From NCBI GenBank assembly GCA_937132145.1, contig CAKZNY010000366.1:1-19546 (forward strand): DNA of 19,546 nt. The letters run 5' to 3'. The stretch is from an uncultured Paracoccaceae bacterium. Lineage in GTDB: Bacteria > Pseudomonadota > Alphaproteobacteria > Rhodobacterales > Rhodobacteraceae. This document shows, piece by piece, positions 5,847 through 14,608 of the stretch. A program made the position numbers and the translations under genes. Within the stretch, counting starts at the first letter, position 1. The number at the start of each line of letters is the position of its first letter. Under the pieces are notes generated by a model. It did no database searches. It was given only the letters and a program-made list of their open reading frames with translations, and was not told the DNA's origin.

Positions 5847-8120
5847 ATGTCTGCATTCGCCGCCCCGATTTCACAGTCCATCTGGGACATGAAATACCGT
5901 TTCAAAACGCCCGAAGGCGAGGCGATCGACGGAACGGTCGAGGATAGCTGGCGCCGTGTGGCGCGCGCGCTGGCGGCATGCGAAAAAGACCCTGAAAAGT
6001 GGGAAGCCGTGTTTTATAACGCGCTGGAGGGGTTCAAATTCCTGCCCGCAGGCCGCATTCTTGCAGGCGCAGGCACAAAGCGCTCCGTAACCCTGTTCAA
6101 CTGCTTTGTTATGGGCACGATTCCGGACACTATGGGCGGGATTTTCGACGGGCTGAAAGACGCGGCGCTGACGATGCAGCAAGGGGGCGGGATCGGGTAT
6201 GATTTCTCCACTTTGCGGCCCAAAGGCGCGAGCGTTGTGGGGGTTGGCGCGGACGCATCCGGCCCGCTGTCGTTCATGGATGTCTGGGATTCCATGTGCC
6301 GCACGATCATGTCGGCAGGCTCGCGGCGCGGCGCGATGATGGCGACGATGCGGGTCGATCACCCCGATATCGAGGATTTCATCACAGCCAAACAAGACGC
6401 GGCACGCCTGCGAATGTTCAACCTGTCCGTCCTGATTACCGATCCGTTTATGGCGGCCGTAAAGGCTGGCGACCCATGGGATCTGGTGTTTGGCGGCAAG
6501 ATTTACCAAACGGTGCAGGCGCGGGACTTGTGGAACAAAATCATGCGCTCTACTTACGATTTTGCCGAGCCGGGGGTGATTTTCATCGACCGGATCAACC
6601 AGAAAAACAACCTGAATTACTGCGAAAGCATCGCGGCCACAAACCCGTGTGGCGAGCAACCGCTGCCGCCTTATGGCGCGTGCCTGTTAGGCTCGATCAA
6701 TCTGGCGCAACTGGTTACCAATCCGTTCGAGGAGGCCGCAACACTGGACGGCGACCAACTAAGCGAATTGGTCACCGTCGCCATTCGAATGATGGACAAC
6801 GTGGTGGACACCAGTCGTTTTCCGCTGCCCGAACAACAGGCCGAAGCGATTTCCAAACGCCGGATCGGCCTAGGCGTGACGGGGCTGGCGGACGCACTGC
6901 TGATGGTAGGGTTGCGCTATGGCTCTGACCAAGCCGCGCGGCAGACGGAGGAATGGCTGAAAGCTATCGCACGCGCGGCGTATCTGGCCTCGGCGCATTT
7001 GGCTGGCGAAAAAGGCGCGTTTCCGCTGTACGACGAGGTGCCATATTTGGCGGGCGACACGATGATGGCGATGGACGACGAGGTGCGCTCGGCCGTTAAA
7101 ACACACGGTATCCGTAACGCTTTGTTAACATCCATCGCCCCGACCGGCACAATCAGCCTTTATGCAGGCAACGTATCCAGCGGGATCGAGCCGGTGTTCG
7201 CATACGCCTACACCCGCAAGGTTTTGCAAAAAGACGGCTCGCGCACCGAGGAGGAGGTCGAGGATTACGCCGTCAGGCTATGGCGTGAAAAGTTCGGCGA
7301 TACGGAATTTCCTGACTATTTCGTTAACGCCCAGACGCTGGCCCCGATTGACCACGTCCGCATGCAAGCGGCGGCACAGAAGTGGGTGGATTCGAGCATC
7401 TCGAAAACCATCAACTGCCCCGAGAATATCGATTTCGAAGACTTTAAGCAGATTTATCTGGAGGCATGGAACACCGGCTGCAAAGGTTGCACAACGTATC
7501 GCCCGAACGAGGTAACCGGTTCCGTACTGACGGTTAGCGAGAAGGTCAAAGTGCAGCCCGAAGGCGAAGCACCTGATCACGCTGGCGAAGTGATTTACCT
7601 GTCCGAACCGCTGGCCCGGCCAGACAATTTGCAAGGCCAGACCTACAAAATCAAGTGGCCCGAGAGCGAGCATGCGATTTATATCACCCTCAACGACCTG
7701 GTCATCGGTGGGCGACGGCGGCCTTTCGAAGTGTTTATTAACTCCAAAAACATGGAGCATTTCGCGTGGACTGTGGCGTTAACGCGAATGATCTCGGCTG
7801 TTTTCCGGCGCGGCGGGGATGTCTCGTTCGTGGTCGAAGAGCTGAAAGCCGTGTTCGACCCACGCGGCGGGGCTTGGGTCAACGGGAAGTACATTCCGTC
7901 AATATTGGCAGCGATTGGCGGCGTGATTGAACGACATATGATTGAAACGGGATTCATTGCGGGCGAGGGTATGGGGTTGAAATCCGACCCTAAAGCCGAG
8001 GCCATAGCGGTCGGCGAGCGCCCCCGCGGGCCAGCCTGCCCAAGTTGTGGGCAATACGCGATGCGAATGCTGGAAGGGTGCATGACCTGCGGGGATTGTG
8101 GGCATTCAAAATGCGGGTGA
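5847..8120 (+). CDS. nrdJ: Adenosylcobalamin-dependent (class II) ribonucleotide reductase
   Basis: The 757-residue enzyme reduces ribonucleotides to deoxyribonucleotides with a B12-generated thiyl radical, independent of oxygen. The start ATG at 5847 is preceded by GGAG with 9-base spacing; an upstream TTG at 5832 lacks support. The catalytic cysteines are recognisable: Cys86 in LFNCFVMG, Cys268 in ATNPCGEQ (thiyl radical) and Cys279 in YGACLLGSINL. FSTLRPKGA, MSAGSRRGAMMA and APTGTISLYAGNVSSGIEP are conserved family blocks. The C-terminus carries a zinc-ribbon-like pattern (CPSCG, then CMTCGDCGHSKC), the redox-active tail of this subgroup. The gene appears monocistronic. Its TGA stop and last codon fall in a large inverted repeat. 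Confidence 0.97.
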   Translation: MSAFAAPISQSIWDMKYRFKTPEGEAIDGTVEDSWRRVARALAACEKDPEKWEAVFYNALEGFKFLPAGRILAGAGTKRSVTLFNCFVMGTIPDTMGGIFDGLKDAALTMQQGGGIGYDFSTLRPKGASVVGVGADASGPLSFMDVWDSMCRTIMSAGSRRGAMMATMRVDHPDIEDFITAKQDAARLRMFNLSVLITDPFMAAVKAGDPWDLVFGGKIYQTVQARDLWNKIMRSTYDFAEPGVIFIDRINQKNNLNYCESIAATNPCGEQPLPPYGACLLGSINLAQLVTNPFEEAATLDGDQLSELVTVAIRMMDNVVDTSRFPLPEQQAEAISKRRIGLGVTGLADALLMVGLRYGSDQAARQTEEWLKAIARAAYLASAHLAGEKGAFPLYDEVPYLAGDTMMAMDDEVRSAVKTHGIRNALLTSIAPTGTISLYAGNVSSGIEPVFAYAYTRKVLQKDGSRTEEEVEDYAVRLWREKFGDTEFPDYFVNAQTLAPIDHVRMQAAAQKWVDSSISKTINCPENIDFEDFKQIYLEAWNTGCKGCTTYRPNEVTGSVLTVSEKVKVQPEGEAPDHAGEVIYLSEPLARPDNLQGQTYKIKWPESEHAIYITLNDLVIGGRRRPFEVFINSKNMEHFAWTVALTRMISAVFRRGGDVSFVVEELKAVFDPRGGAWVNGKYIPSILAAIGGVIERHMIETGFIAGEGMGLKSDPKAEAIAVGERPRGPACPSCGQYAMRMLEGCMTCGDCGHSKCG

Positions 8121-8202
8121 ATGTAGGGTGTGCGGTTTCCACGCACCGAACCATCATCAACCGCAGGAATGGTGCGTGGAAACCACACACCCTACATTCA
8201 CC
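8116..8202. repeat. 87-bp near-perfect inverted repeat covering the nrdJ stop codon
   Basis: Two 32-bp arms (8116-8147 and 8171-8202) pair with a single mismatch around a 23-base loop. The arms contain the string GTAGGGTGTG and TTTCCACGCACC. This is the look of dispersed intergenic palindromes (REP/BIME- or MITE-like) carrying GTAGGGTG...CACGCACC ends. There is no following T run, so it is not a standard intrinsic terminator, but the transcript would fold tightly and could protect or end the nrdJ mRNA. The right-hand copy of the family elsewhere in the genome cannot be tested here. Confidence 0.85.
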
Positions 8203-8271
8203 ATTTCTCAATCATTACCCGCGTACAAGCGATCTCGATGGGCAGGGTTCTGACCAGCGGTTTCCTGTGCC

Positions 8272-8487
8272 TTATCGACCCAGATAATCCCCTAGCGCCC
8301 GCACTTTGTTGAAAAACTCGCTGGTGGACGCGCGCGGGATAAAGATGTTTTTGTCGCCGATGCGGATATAAACCTGCGGCCCGTCGCCGAGCACACCGGA
8401 GCGGCCCAGTTCAAAGTCCTCGGTTTTTGCATTCATATCCGCTGAAACCCTGCATGAATCATTGGAAAAATAGGATGTGCCTTCCAT
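8272..8487 (-). CDS. Hypothetical 71-residue protein
   Basis: I do not recognise the family. The product is soluble, with an acidic N-terminal half (MEGTSYFSNDSCRVSADMNA) and a C-terminal part VYIRIGDKNIFIPRASTSEF ending in RALGDYLGR. A good ribosome site (GGAGAGG, 5 bases) precedes the ATG at 8487, and the codon use resembles its neighbours, so it is probably expressed. It follows the 5-oxoprolinase gene on the same strand with a 67-base gap and could be the last gene of that transcript or have its own promoter. Confidence 0.65.
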   Translation of the reverse strand: MEGTSYFSNDSCRVSADMNAKTEDFELGRSGVLGDGPQVYIRIGDKNIFIPRASTSEFFNKVRALGDYLGR

Positions 8488-8554
8488 CTATCCTCTCCCG
8501 AAATGGTTAAAGACGCAGTTTAGCACAAATTAGACACATCGTGAAATTCGGGCG

Positions 8555-11500
8555 CTATGCCTTGCCGTATCCCCCCGCTGTCGGGGGCTGAACGATGACC
8601 GCATCGCCCGCCTCCAGCACCGTTTGATCGCAACCCTTGAGGGTCTCGATTGTACCATCCACACGGCGCACTTGGGTTAGCCCCAGCTGCCCATCCTCGC
8701 CACCATTCAAACCCTTGGGCGGCAGTGTGCGATGCGAGGACAGGATCGCGCACTCCATCCGTTCAAGGAAGCGCAAGGTACGTCGCGTGCCGGAACCTGC
8801 ATGCCATTTGCCCTTGCCGCCCGAACCATGCCGAATGTGGAAATCCTCCAGCAGAACCGGATATCGGAACTCTAGAATCTCGGGGTCCGTCAAGCGCGAG
8901 TTGGTCATATGGACCTGCACCGCATCCGTACCATTAAAGCCCGGACCAGCAGGAGAGCCGGAACAAATGGTTTCGTAATACTGGTAGGTATCATTGCCAA
9001 ACGTCAGGTTGTTCATCGTCCCTTGCGAGTTCGCCATCGCGCCCAATGCCGCTAGAAGCGTGTTGGTAACATGCTGGGAAGTCTCGACATTTCCGGCCAC
9101 CACGGCAGCAGGATATTTCGGGCGCAGCATGCAATCGTCCGGAATGATGATGTTGATCGGTTTCAGGCAGCCGGCATTCATCGGGATATTTCCGTCAACC
9201 ATCAGGCGAAACGCATACAGCACGGCGGCACGGGCCACAGGTTCCGGCGCGTTGAAATTGCTGGTCTGTTGCGGCGAGGTTCCGGTGAAATCCACAGTCG
9301 CTTCGCGTTTAATTTTATCGACCGAAATCTTCAGTTTTATCACAGCACCTTGGTCCGTATGCGTCTCCCATTCGCTGTCCTTCAGCACGTCGATCACACG
9401 GCGGACATTCTCCTCGGCGTTATCCTGCACGTGGCCCATATAGGCGTTCACCACGTCCAGACCGAACTGGTTAACCATCTTGCGCAGCTCCTGAATACCC
9501 TTTTCATTGGCCGCAATCTGGGCCTTCAAATCGGCGATATTCTGATACGGGTTGCGACAGGGATAAGGGTGATCGGTCAGCAATTCCTGCAAGGCTTCCT
9601 CGCGGAATTCCCCCCGATCAACCAGCAGGAAATTATCGAACAAAACGCCTTCCTCGTTAACGTTTGTCGCCAGCGGCGTCATTGATCCAGGGGCTGTGCC
9701 CCCCACATCCGCATGATGCCCACGCGAGGCCACGTAGAACAAAATACCCTCACCCGCGTCATCAAAAACCGGAGTCACAACCGTAATATCGGGCAAATGC
9801 GTGCCGCCATTATAGGGCGCGTTCAAGGCAAACACGTCGCCGGGGCGCATTTTGCCGACGTTCTGCGCGATAATCACCTCGACCGAGCGATCCATCGAGC
9901 CCAGATGCACCGGCATATGCGGCGCGTTGGCCACCAGCGACGAATCCGCCGCGAAAACGGCACAGGAAAAGTCCACGCGCTCTTTGATGTTCACCGAATA
10001 GGCGGTGTTTTGCAGGGTCACGCCCATCTGCTCGGCAATCGCCATGAACAGGTTGTTGAACACCTCCAGCATCACCGGATCAGCCTCGGTTCCCACCGCA
10101 GTGTTGCGGGTAATTTCGACCACGCGGCGCAGGATGATGTGGTTGTATTTGTTAACCTCGGCCTGCCAGCCGGGTTCGACAACAACGGTCTGGTGCGGCT
10201 CGATAATCAAGGCAGGGCCGTTGATGATCATGCCTGCGCTGAATGCGGCGCGGTCGCGGTACACGCCCGCCTCGTGCCAAGTTCCACCGGCGTAAAACGA
10301 CGTTACCTCCGGCGCCTCGGCCGTATGCTTATGCACCGCTTGTGCTGGTTCCACGATCGTTGCGCCACCCCCTACGGCCTCCACTTCGGCGGCCTCGATC
10401 ACTACGGTTTTGCCCTCGAATACGAACCCGAACTGTTTGCGATGCGCGTCTTCAAAAGCGGCCAACATCGTGGCTGCATCGGCAAAATCCACCGAGATTG
10501 GCAAATCCGTCCCCTCGTAGCGCAAATGCAAGCGCGGGTAGACTTGGATTTCATCAGCCGTAACCCCTTGGTCGCGGAGCTCAGTAAACGTCGTGGCGCG
10601 AAGCGCCTCAATTGAATCCCCTACATCGGACAGGTTTTCCGGGGTCAAAGGCCGCACGACAGACTGTGTACGATTGGCTCGAATATCCGCCAGCCCCATT
10701 CCGTAGGCCGACAAAATGCCCGAATGCGGATGCACCATAACCGTCGTCATTCCAAGCGAATCAGCCACCGCACAGGCATGCTGCCCGCCTGCGCCGCCAA
10801 AACAGGTCAGCGCATAGCTCGACACATCGTATCCGCGCTGCACAGAAATTTTCTTGATCGCATTCGCCATGTTTTCAATGGCAATGGCAAGGAACCCTTC
10901 CGCCACCTGCTCCGCCGAACGCCCATCGCCGATTTCTTCGGCCAATTCGATAAACGCGGCCTTAACGGCCTCCACATCCAGCGGCTGATCCTGATCGGGG
11001 CCAAAAATCTTCGGGAAATTCTCGGCGCGAAGTTTTCCCACCATCACGTTCGCATCCGTAACCGACAGCGGCCCGCCTCGGCGGTAACATTTCGGCCCGG
11101 GGTTCGCACCAGCCGAATCCGGCCCGACGCTGAACCGCGCCCCGTCGTAATGCAGGATCGACCCGCCACCCGCCGCCACCGTATGAATTCGCATCATCGG
11201 CGCACGCATACGCACACCTGCAACCTCGGTCTCGAACGCACGCTCGAACGTGCCGTCATAATGGCAAACATCCGTAGATGTGCCGCCCATATCAAACCCG
11301 ATAATCTGCTCGAACCCGGCAATGGCTGATGTTTGCACAGCCCCGACAACCCCCCCCGCCGGACCGGACAGAATCGCATCCTTGCCCTTAAACAGCTCCG
11401 CCGAGGTCAAACCGCCAGACGACATCATGAACATCAGGCGCACGCCGTCCCCCAATTCGCTGGCGACTTGCTGCACATAGCGCGACAGAATTGGCGAGAG

Positions 11501-12145
11501 GTACGCATCGACCACCGTCGTATCCCCGCGCCCGACCAGTTTCATCAAGGGCGAGACCTCGTGACTAACCGAGACCTGCGTAAACCCGATTTCCCGCGCC
11601 ACCTTGGCAACAATCTGCTCGTGCAGCGGGAAGGCATAGGAGTGCATGAACACAATCGCCACGGCCCGAATACCGGTATCAAACGCGGCTTGCAGATCGA
11701 CGCGAACAACCGCCTCGCTTGGGGCTTGCTCGATTGTGCCATCCACGCGCACACGTTCGTTAACCTCGATAACGTCGCAATACAGCAGTTCCGGCTTGAT
11801 GATTTCGCGGGCAAAAATATCGGGGCGGTCTTGATAGCCAATCGCCAAAGCATCGCGGAAACCCTTGGTGATCACCAACAACGTGCGGTCGCCCTTGCGT
11901 TCCAGCAACGCGTTCGTCGCCACGGTCGTGCCCATCTTGACGGTATCGACAGCATCAGACGGAATCGGTTCGCCCACCTTCAAGCCCATCAGGTCACGAA
12001 TGCCCTGAATGGCTGCATCCGGATACGCCTCGGGATTTTCGGACAACAGCTTGTGCGCAACGATTTCGCCTTCGGGGTTGCGAGCGACGATATCGGTGAA
12101 CGTACCACCGCGATCAATCCAGAAGTCCCACTGTTTTTTGCCCAT
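8555..12145 (-). CDS. oplAH: 5-oxoprolinase (ATP-hydrolysing), fused hydantoinase A/B type
   Basis: The 1196-residue cytosolic enzyme couples ATP hydrolysis to opening of the 5-oxo-L-proline ring, giving L-glutamate. The start at 12145 ([14 protein letters not shown]) is preferred because GGAGAG lies 4 bases upstream; the ATG at 12163 has none. The HyuA half (about residues 6-690) has the actin-like ATPase signatures DRGGTFTD (11-18), GTTVATN (72-78) and [10 protein letters not shown] (284-293). The HyuB half carries [33 protein letters not shown] and [35 protein letters not shown] together with [14 protein letters not shown] is characteristic of 5-oxoprolinase rather than of split N-methylhydantoinase, though other lactams or hydantoins cannot be excluded. 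A copy of the TRAP-operon operator lies 56 bp upstream. Confidence 0.9.
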   Translation of the reverse strand: MGKKQWDFWIDRGGTFTDIVARNPEGEIVAHKLLSENPEAYPDAAIQGIRDLMGLKVGEPIPSDAVDTVKMGTTVATNALLERKGDRTLLVITKGFRDALAIGYQDRPDIFAREIIKPELLYCDVIEVNERVRVDGTIEQAPSEAVVRVDLQAAFDTGIRAVAIVFMHSYAFPLHEQIVAKVAREIGFTQVSVSHEVSPLMKLVGRGDTTVVDAYLSPILSRYVQQVASELGDGVRLMFMMSSGGLTSAELFKGKDAILSGPAGGVVGAVQTSAIAGFEQIIGFDMGGTSTDVCHYDGTFERAFETEVAGVRMRAPMMRIHTVAAGGGSILHYDGARFSVGPDSAGANPGPKCYRRGGPLSVTDANVMVGKLRAENFPKIFGPDQDQPLDVEAVKAAFIELAEEIGDGRSAEQVAEGFLAIAIENMANAIKKISVQRGYDVSSYALTCFGGAGGQHACAVADSLGMTTVMVHPHSGILSAYGMGLADIRANRTQSVVRPLTPENLSDVGDSIEALRATTFTELRDQGVTADEIQVYPRLHLRYEGTDLPISVDFADAATMLAAFEDAHRKQFGFVFEGKTVVIEAAEVEAVGGGATIVEPAQAVHKHTAEAPEVTSFYAGGTWHEAGVYRDRAAFSAGMIINGPALIIEPHQTVVVEPGWQAEVNKYNHIILRRVVEITRNTAVGTEADPVMLEVFNNLFMAIAEQMGVTLQNTAYSVNIKERVDFSCAVFAADSSLVANAPHMPVHLGSMDRSVEVIIAQNVGKMRPGDVFALNAPYNGGTHLPDITVVTPVFDDAGEGILFYVASRGHHADVGGTAPGSMTPLATNVNEEGVLFDNFLLVDRGEFREEALQELLTDHPYPCRNPYQNIADLKAQIAANEKGIQELRKMVNQFGLDVVNAYMGHVQDNAEENVRRVIDVLKDSEWETHTDQGAVIKLKISVDKIKREATVDFTGTSPQQTSNFNAPEPVARAAVLYAFRLMVDGNIPMNAGCLKPINIIIPDDCMLRPKYPAAVVAGNVETSQHVTNTLLAALGAMANSQGTMNNLTFGNDTYQYYETICSGSPAGPGFNGTDAVQVHMTNSRLTDPEILEFRYPVLLEDFHIRHGSGGKGKWHAGSGTRRTLRFLERMECAILSSHRTLPPKGLNGGEDGQLGLTQVRRVDGTIETLKGCDQTVLEAGDAVIVQPPTAGGYGKA

Positions 12146-12201
12146 AATGCTCTCCGAATCCATGAGGTGCCGTTAGAGAACGGCTTTGCGTTTACGTCAC
12201 C

Positions 12202-12225
12202 ATTTTATCGACAAATTGTCAACGT
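12202..12225 (-). promoter_or_regulatory. Putative GntR-type operator, copy 2, upstream of 5-oxoprolinase
   Basis: On the - strand this reads TTGACAATTTGTCGATAA in its core and matches copy 1 (1162-1185) at 23 of 24 positions; the single change is C to T in the right half-site (GTCGAT for GTCGAC). The GACAA-T-TTGTC inverted repeat is unchanged. TTGACA at 12222-12217 could be a -35 box for the 5-oxoprolinase gene; the -10 (TGACGT) is weak. The block begins at the last base of the monooxygenase stop codon, which suggests that the oxoprolinase gene has its own regulated promoter. Confidence 0.65.
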
Positions 12226-13382
12226 CATACGTCGGGCTTTGTAACATCCTCGCCATAAAGCCAGTCAAACCGCCCCAGCAACGCCGAGGGTGCCAGCCGC
12301 GAGATGGCCTTCAACCCCGTATGCGCAACCAACCGCGCAGGCCCGCTCGACAAATGATACGCCGTCGCATTCGAGGCCGCCGCCTTCTGCACCCGCGTCG
12401 CCCGTGGCTTGCGGATGCGTTCATACGCCAGCAATCCATCAGCCACACCAGCGCGATCCAGCTCGCGGGCCAGAACCCATGCATCCTCCAGCGCCATAAC
12501 CGCCCCTTGCGCCAAATACGGCAGCATCGGGTGGCAGGCATCCCCTATCAGCGCGATGTTATCTTTGGTCCAATGTGGCAGATATGGATGGTTGAACAGC
12601 CCCCAAAGGAAAGTCTCCTCAACCGCATTCAGGATAGTTTGAACATCCCGTCCGCCAGACGCGAACGCACGGCGCAAATTCTCGGGGGTATCGGGAATGT
12701 TCCATCCCTCATCCGCCCAGGCATCGCGCTCCTCTACCGCCACGAAATTCACGACAGAACCGCCGCGCATCGGGTACGTCACCAAATGCCGCCCCGGCCC
12801 CATGTAAACAGTCGCCACGTTTTTCACCGCCCCTACCGGCAGATTTTCCATCGGAATAGTCCCGCGCCACGCGACTTGCCCCGTGAAACTGGCCGGTTGG
12901 CCGTTAAACACTTCGGCGCGAACAGCAGAGCGCACCCCGTCCGCCGCAATAATCACCGAGGCTGAAATATCCTTAACCGTATCAACCTTGTGCCCCAGCC
13001 GAATATCAACACCAGCGACCCGCGCCCCGTCGGCCAGAACGGCCAGCAAATCCGCACGGTGAAACTGCCAGTAAGGCCGCCCCCAGCGCCGAACCGCCGC
13101 CTGCCCCATAGGCAAGCGCGCCACCTCGCGCCCCGTAGCCATGTCCCGCAACTCCACCGCTTCGGGCACATTCGCAACAGCGGCCGCCGCGTCACGCAGG
13201 CCCAACGCCTCCAGAACCGCAACGCCGTTAGGGCCAATCTGCAAACCCGCACCAACCTCGCCCAGCGCGGTGGCTTGTTCCAACACTGTCACAACCGCCC
13301 CGCGCTGCGCCAATGCTGTGGCGGCGGACAAGCCAGCGATACCGCCCCCCAAAACCGTTATATCTACGCCCTTGATGCTCAT
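12225..13382 (-). CDS. FAD-dependent monooxygenase, salicylate hydroxylase-like
   Basis: The 385-residue product belongs to the group A flavoprotein hydroxylases, which use NAD(P)H and O2 to hydroxylate aromatic or similar substrates. Three FAD/NAD(P)H motifs are intact: GGGIAG at 12-17 with Glu at the end of the second strand (TVLEQA), the DG motif ASVIIAADGVRSAVR (148-149), and the GD motif ALIGDACHPMLPYLAQG (280-281). Sequence style is closest to salicylate or 3-hydroxybenzoate hydroxylases, but the substrate cannot be read from the sequence. The start overlaps the stop of the racemase gene (ATGA), so the two are translationally coupled. Confidence 0.88.
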   Translation of the reverse strand: MSIKGVDITVLGGGIAGLSAATALAQRGAVVTVLEQATALGEVGAGLQIGPNGVAVLEALGLRDAAAAVANVPEAVELRDMATGREVARLPMGQAAVRRWGRPYWQFHRADLLAVLADGARVAGVDIRLGHKVDTVKDISASVIIAADGVRSAVRAEVFNGQPASFTGQVAWRGTIPMENLPVGAVKNVATVYMGPGRHLVTYPMRGGSVVNFVAVEERDAWADEGWNIPDTPENLRRAFASGGRDVQTILNAVEETFLWGLFNHPYLPHWTKDNIALIGDACHPMLPYLAQGAVMALEDAWVLARELDRAGVADGLLAYERIRKPRATRVQKAAASNATAYHLSSGPARLVAHTGLKAISRLAPSALLGRFDWLYGEDVTKPDV

Positions 13383-14521
13383 GATTGCCGAACAACACCC
13401 TTTTCTTCCAGTTGGGAAATTTCCTCGGGGGTAAGCCCCGCGTCCGCAAGAACCGAACGCGTATCCGCCCCGTCAGATGGAAGATGCGTATCAAATTCCC
13501 CCGAACCACCCGAAAAAACTGGCGCCTTCGCCGGATGCATAAGCCCGCCTACTTCCTGCAACGCCCCACGCGCCAACATATGCGGATGCGCGGCGGCCTC
13601 TTTATAACTCAACACAGGTGTCACACAGGCATCCGTTCCGTCAAAAACTCCCACCCACGCCGCTTGCTTCTTCTTTGCAAAAATACTCATTAATAAATCC
13701 GCCTGCCGCGCATGCTGCGTTTCATCGTGCTGTGCGCCATACTCGTCAGCGCGCAAACCCAGAACCCCCAACATCGCTGCCAAAAACTGCGGCTCTATAC
13801 AGCCGACAGCCATGTATTTCCCGTCCGATGTTTCATAGCAACGATAATAGGGTGCAGCGCCGTCCAACCAATTCGCCCCGCGCACGTCCGTCCAGCGATC
13901 TGCCGCATCCAGCCCGTGGAAGAACCCCATCATGGAATTCACCCCGTCCGTAATCGCCGCATCAACCACACAACCCTTGCCCGTGGTTCTCGCCTCCAGC
14001 AAGGCCGCCAAAATCCCCATCGCCAGAAACAACGACCCACCGCCAAAATCCCCGACCAGATTAAGAGGTGGAAAAGGCGGTCGATCCGCAGGTCCCATCG
14101 CCTGCAACGCCCCGGTCAGCGAAAGATAGTTAATGTCGTGCCCCGCCATCATCGCATAGGGTCCAGTTTGCCCCCATCCCGTCATACGCCCGTAGATCAG
14201 CGCCGGATTACGGGCGTGGCAAATGTCTGGACCAAGGCCAAGGCGTTCCATCACGCCGGGGCGGTTCCCCTCGATCAAAGCATCACAGCCCGCTATCAAG
14301 TCTAGCGCAAGCTGAGCACCCTCATTGGTTTTCAGATCAATCACGATGGATTTTTTGCCCCGACGGTCCGGCCCACCTTCCAGCGAAACAGCCCCGCGTT
14401 TGGGGCGATCCACCACCGTCACATCTGCGCCCATATCGGCCAGCAATTGTCCACAGTATGGCCCCGGCCCTATCCCGGCAAATTCCAGAATTTTCACACC
14501 GCTCAGAGGACCGTTAACCAT
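13379..14521 (-). CDS. Alpha-methylacyl-CoA racemase-like CaiB/BaiF family protein
   Basis: The 380-residue product belongs to CoA-transferase family III. GHDINYLSLTGAL (His128) and NLVGDFGGGS (Asp158) carry the His/Asp pair that in mycobacterial and mammalian alpha-methylacyl-CoA racemase performs proton exchange at the alpha carbon, so racemisation is more likely than CoA transfer. GPGPYCGQLLADMGADV and IEGNRPGVMERLGLGP are family landmarks. GGAG lies 8 bases before the ATG. It would act on branched acyl-CoA thioesters, for example from branched-chain or isoprenoid acid breakdown. The partner monooxygenase overlaps it by 4 bases. The acyl substrate and the link to oxoproline metabolism are unknown. 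Confidence 0.88.
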   Translation of the reverse strand: MVNGPLSGVKILEFAGIGPGPYCGQLLADMGADVTVVDRPKRGAVSLEGGPDRRGKKSIVIDLKTNEGAQLALDLIAGCDALIEGNRPGVMERLGLGPDICHARNPALIYGRMTGWGQTGPYAMMAGHDINYLSLTGALQAMGPADRPPFPPLNLVGDFGGGSLFLAMGILAALLEARTTGKGCVVDAAITDGVNSMMGFFHGLDAADRWTDVRGANWLDGAAPYYRCYETSDGKYMAVGCIEPQFLAAMLGVLGLRADEYGAQHDETQHARQADLLMSIFAKKKQAAWVGVFDGTDACVTPVLSYKEAAAHPHMLARGALQEVGGLMHPAKAPVFSGGSGEFDTHLPSDGADTRSVLADAGLTPEEISQLEEKGVVRQS

Positions 14522-14529
14522 ATCGCAAT

Positions 14530-14546
14530 CTCCATTCGCATTGGAG
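14530..14546 (-). promoter_or_regulatory. Small hairpin covering the ribosome site of the racemase gene
   Basis: CTCCA (14546-14542 on the - strand) can pair with TGGAG (14534-14530), and the GGAG of the second arm is the ribosome site. With only five pairs the fold is weak; it might slightly limit translation initiation. Confidence 0.25.
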
Positions 14547-14553
14547 TTTGGGC

Positions 14554-14580
14554 AAAAAGAGAGGGGCCGTAAAGCCCCTC
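14554..14580 (-). terminator. Rho-independent terminator of dksA
   Basis: On the - strand GAGGGGC and GCCCCTC pair perfectly across the loop TTTACG, and CTCTTTTTG follows. It lies 28 bases after the dksA stop codon. Its far end is only about 32 bases from the start codon of the next gene on the strand. Confidence 0.88.
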
Positions 14581-14608
14581 GTTCAAAGTCCGTAAAGTTA
14601 CGCTGCGA

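Noticed and set aside
9713..10615. 300-residue open frame on the + strand inside the oxoprolinase gene
   Set aside because: It lies entirely antisense to a strongly conserved enzyme, has abundant His and Arg as expected of a reverse-strand shadow, and shows no domain.
11333..12244. 303-residue open frame on the + strand opposite the start of the oxoprolinase gene
   Set aside because: It is antisense to conserved ATPase motifs and crosses the operator; its composition is shadow-like and no family is recognisable.
14451..14463. Third operator-like string (CAATTGTCCACAG) near the racemase start
   Set aside because: It shares only the short ATTGTC word with the operator, lies inside the coding region and lacks the inverted repeat.
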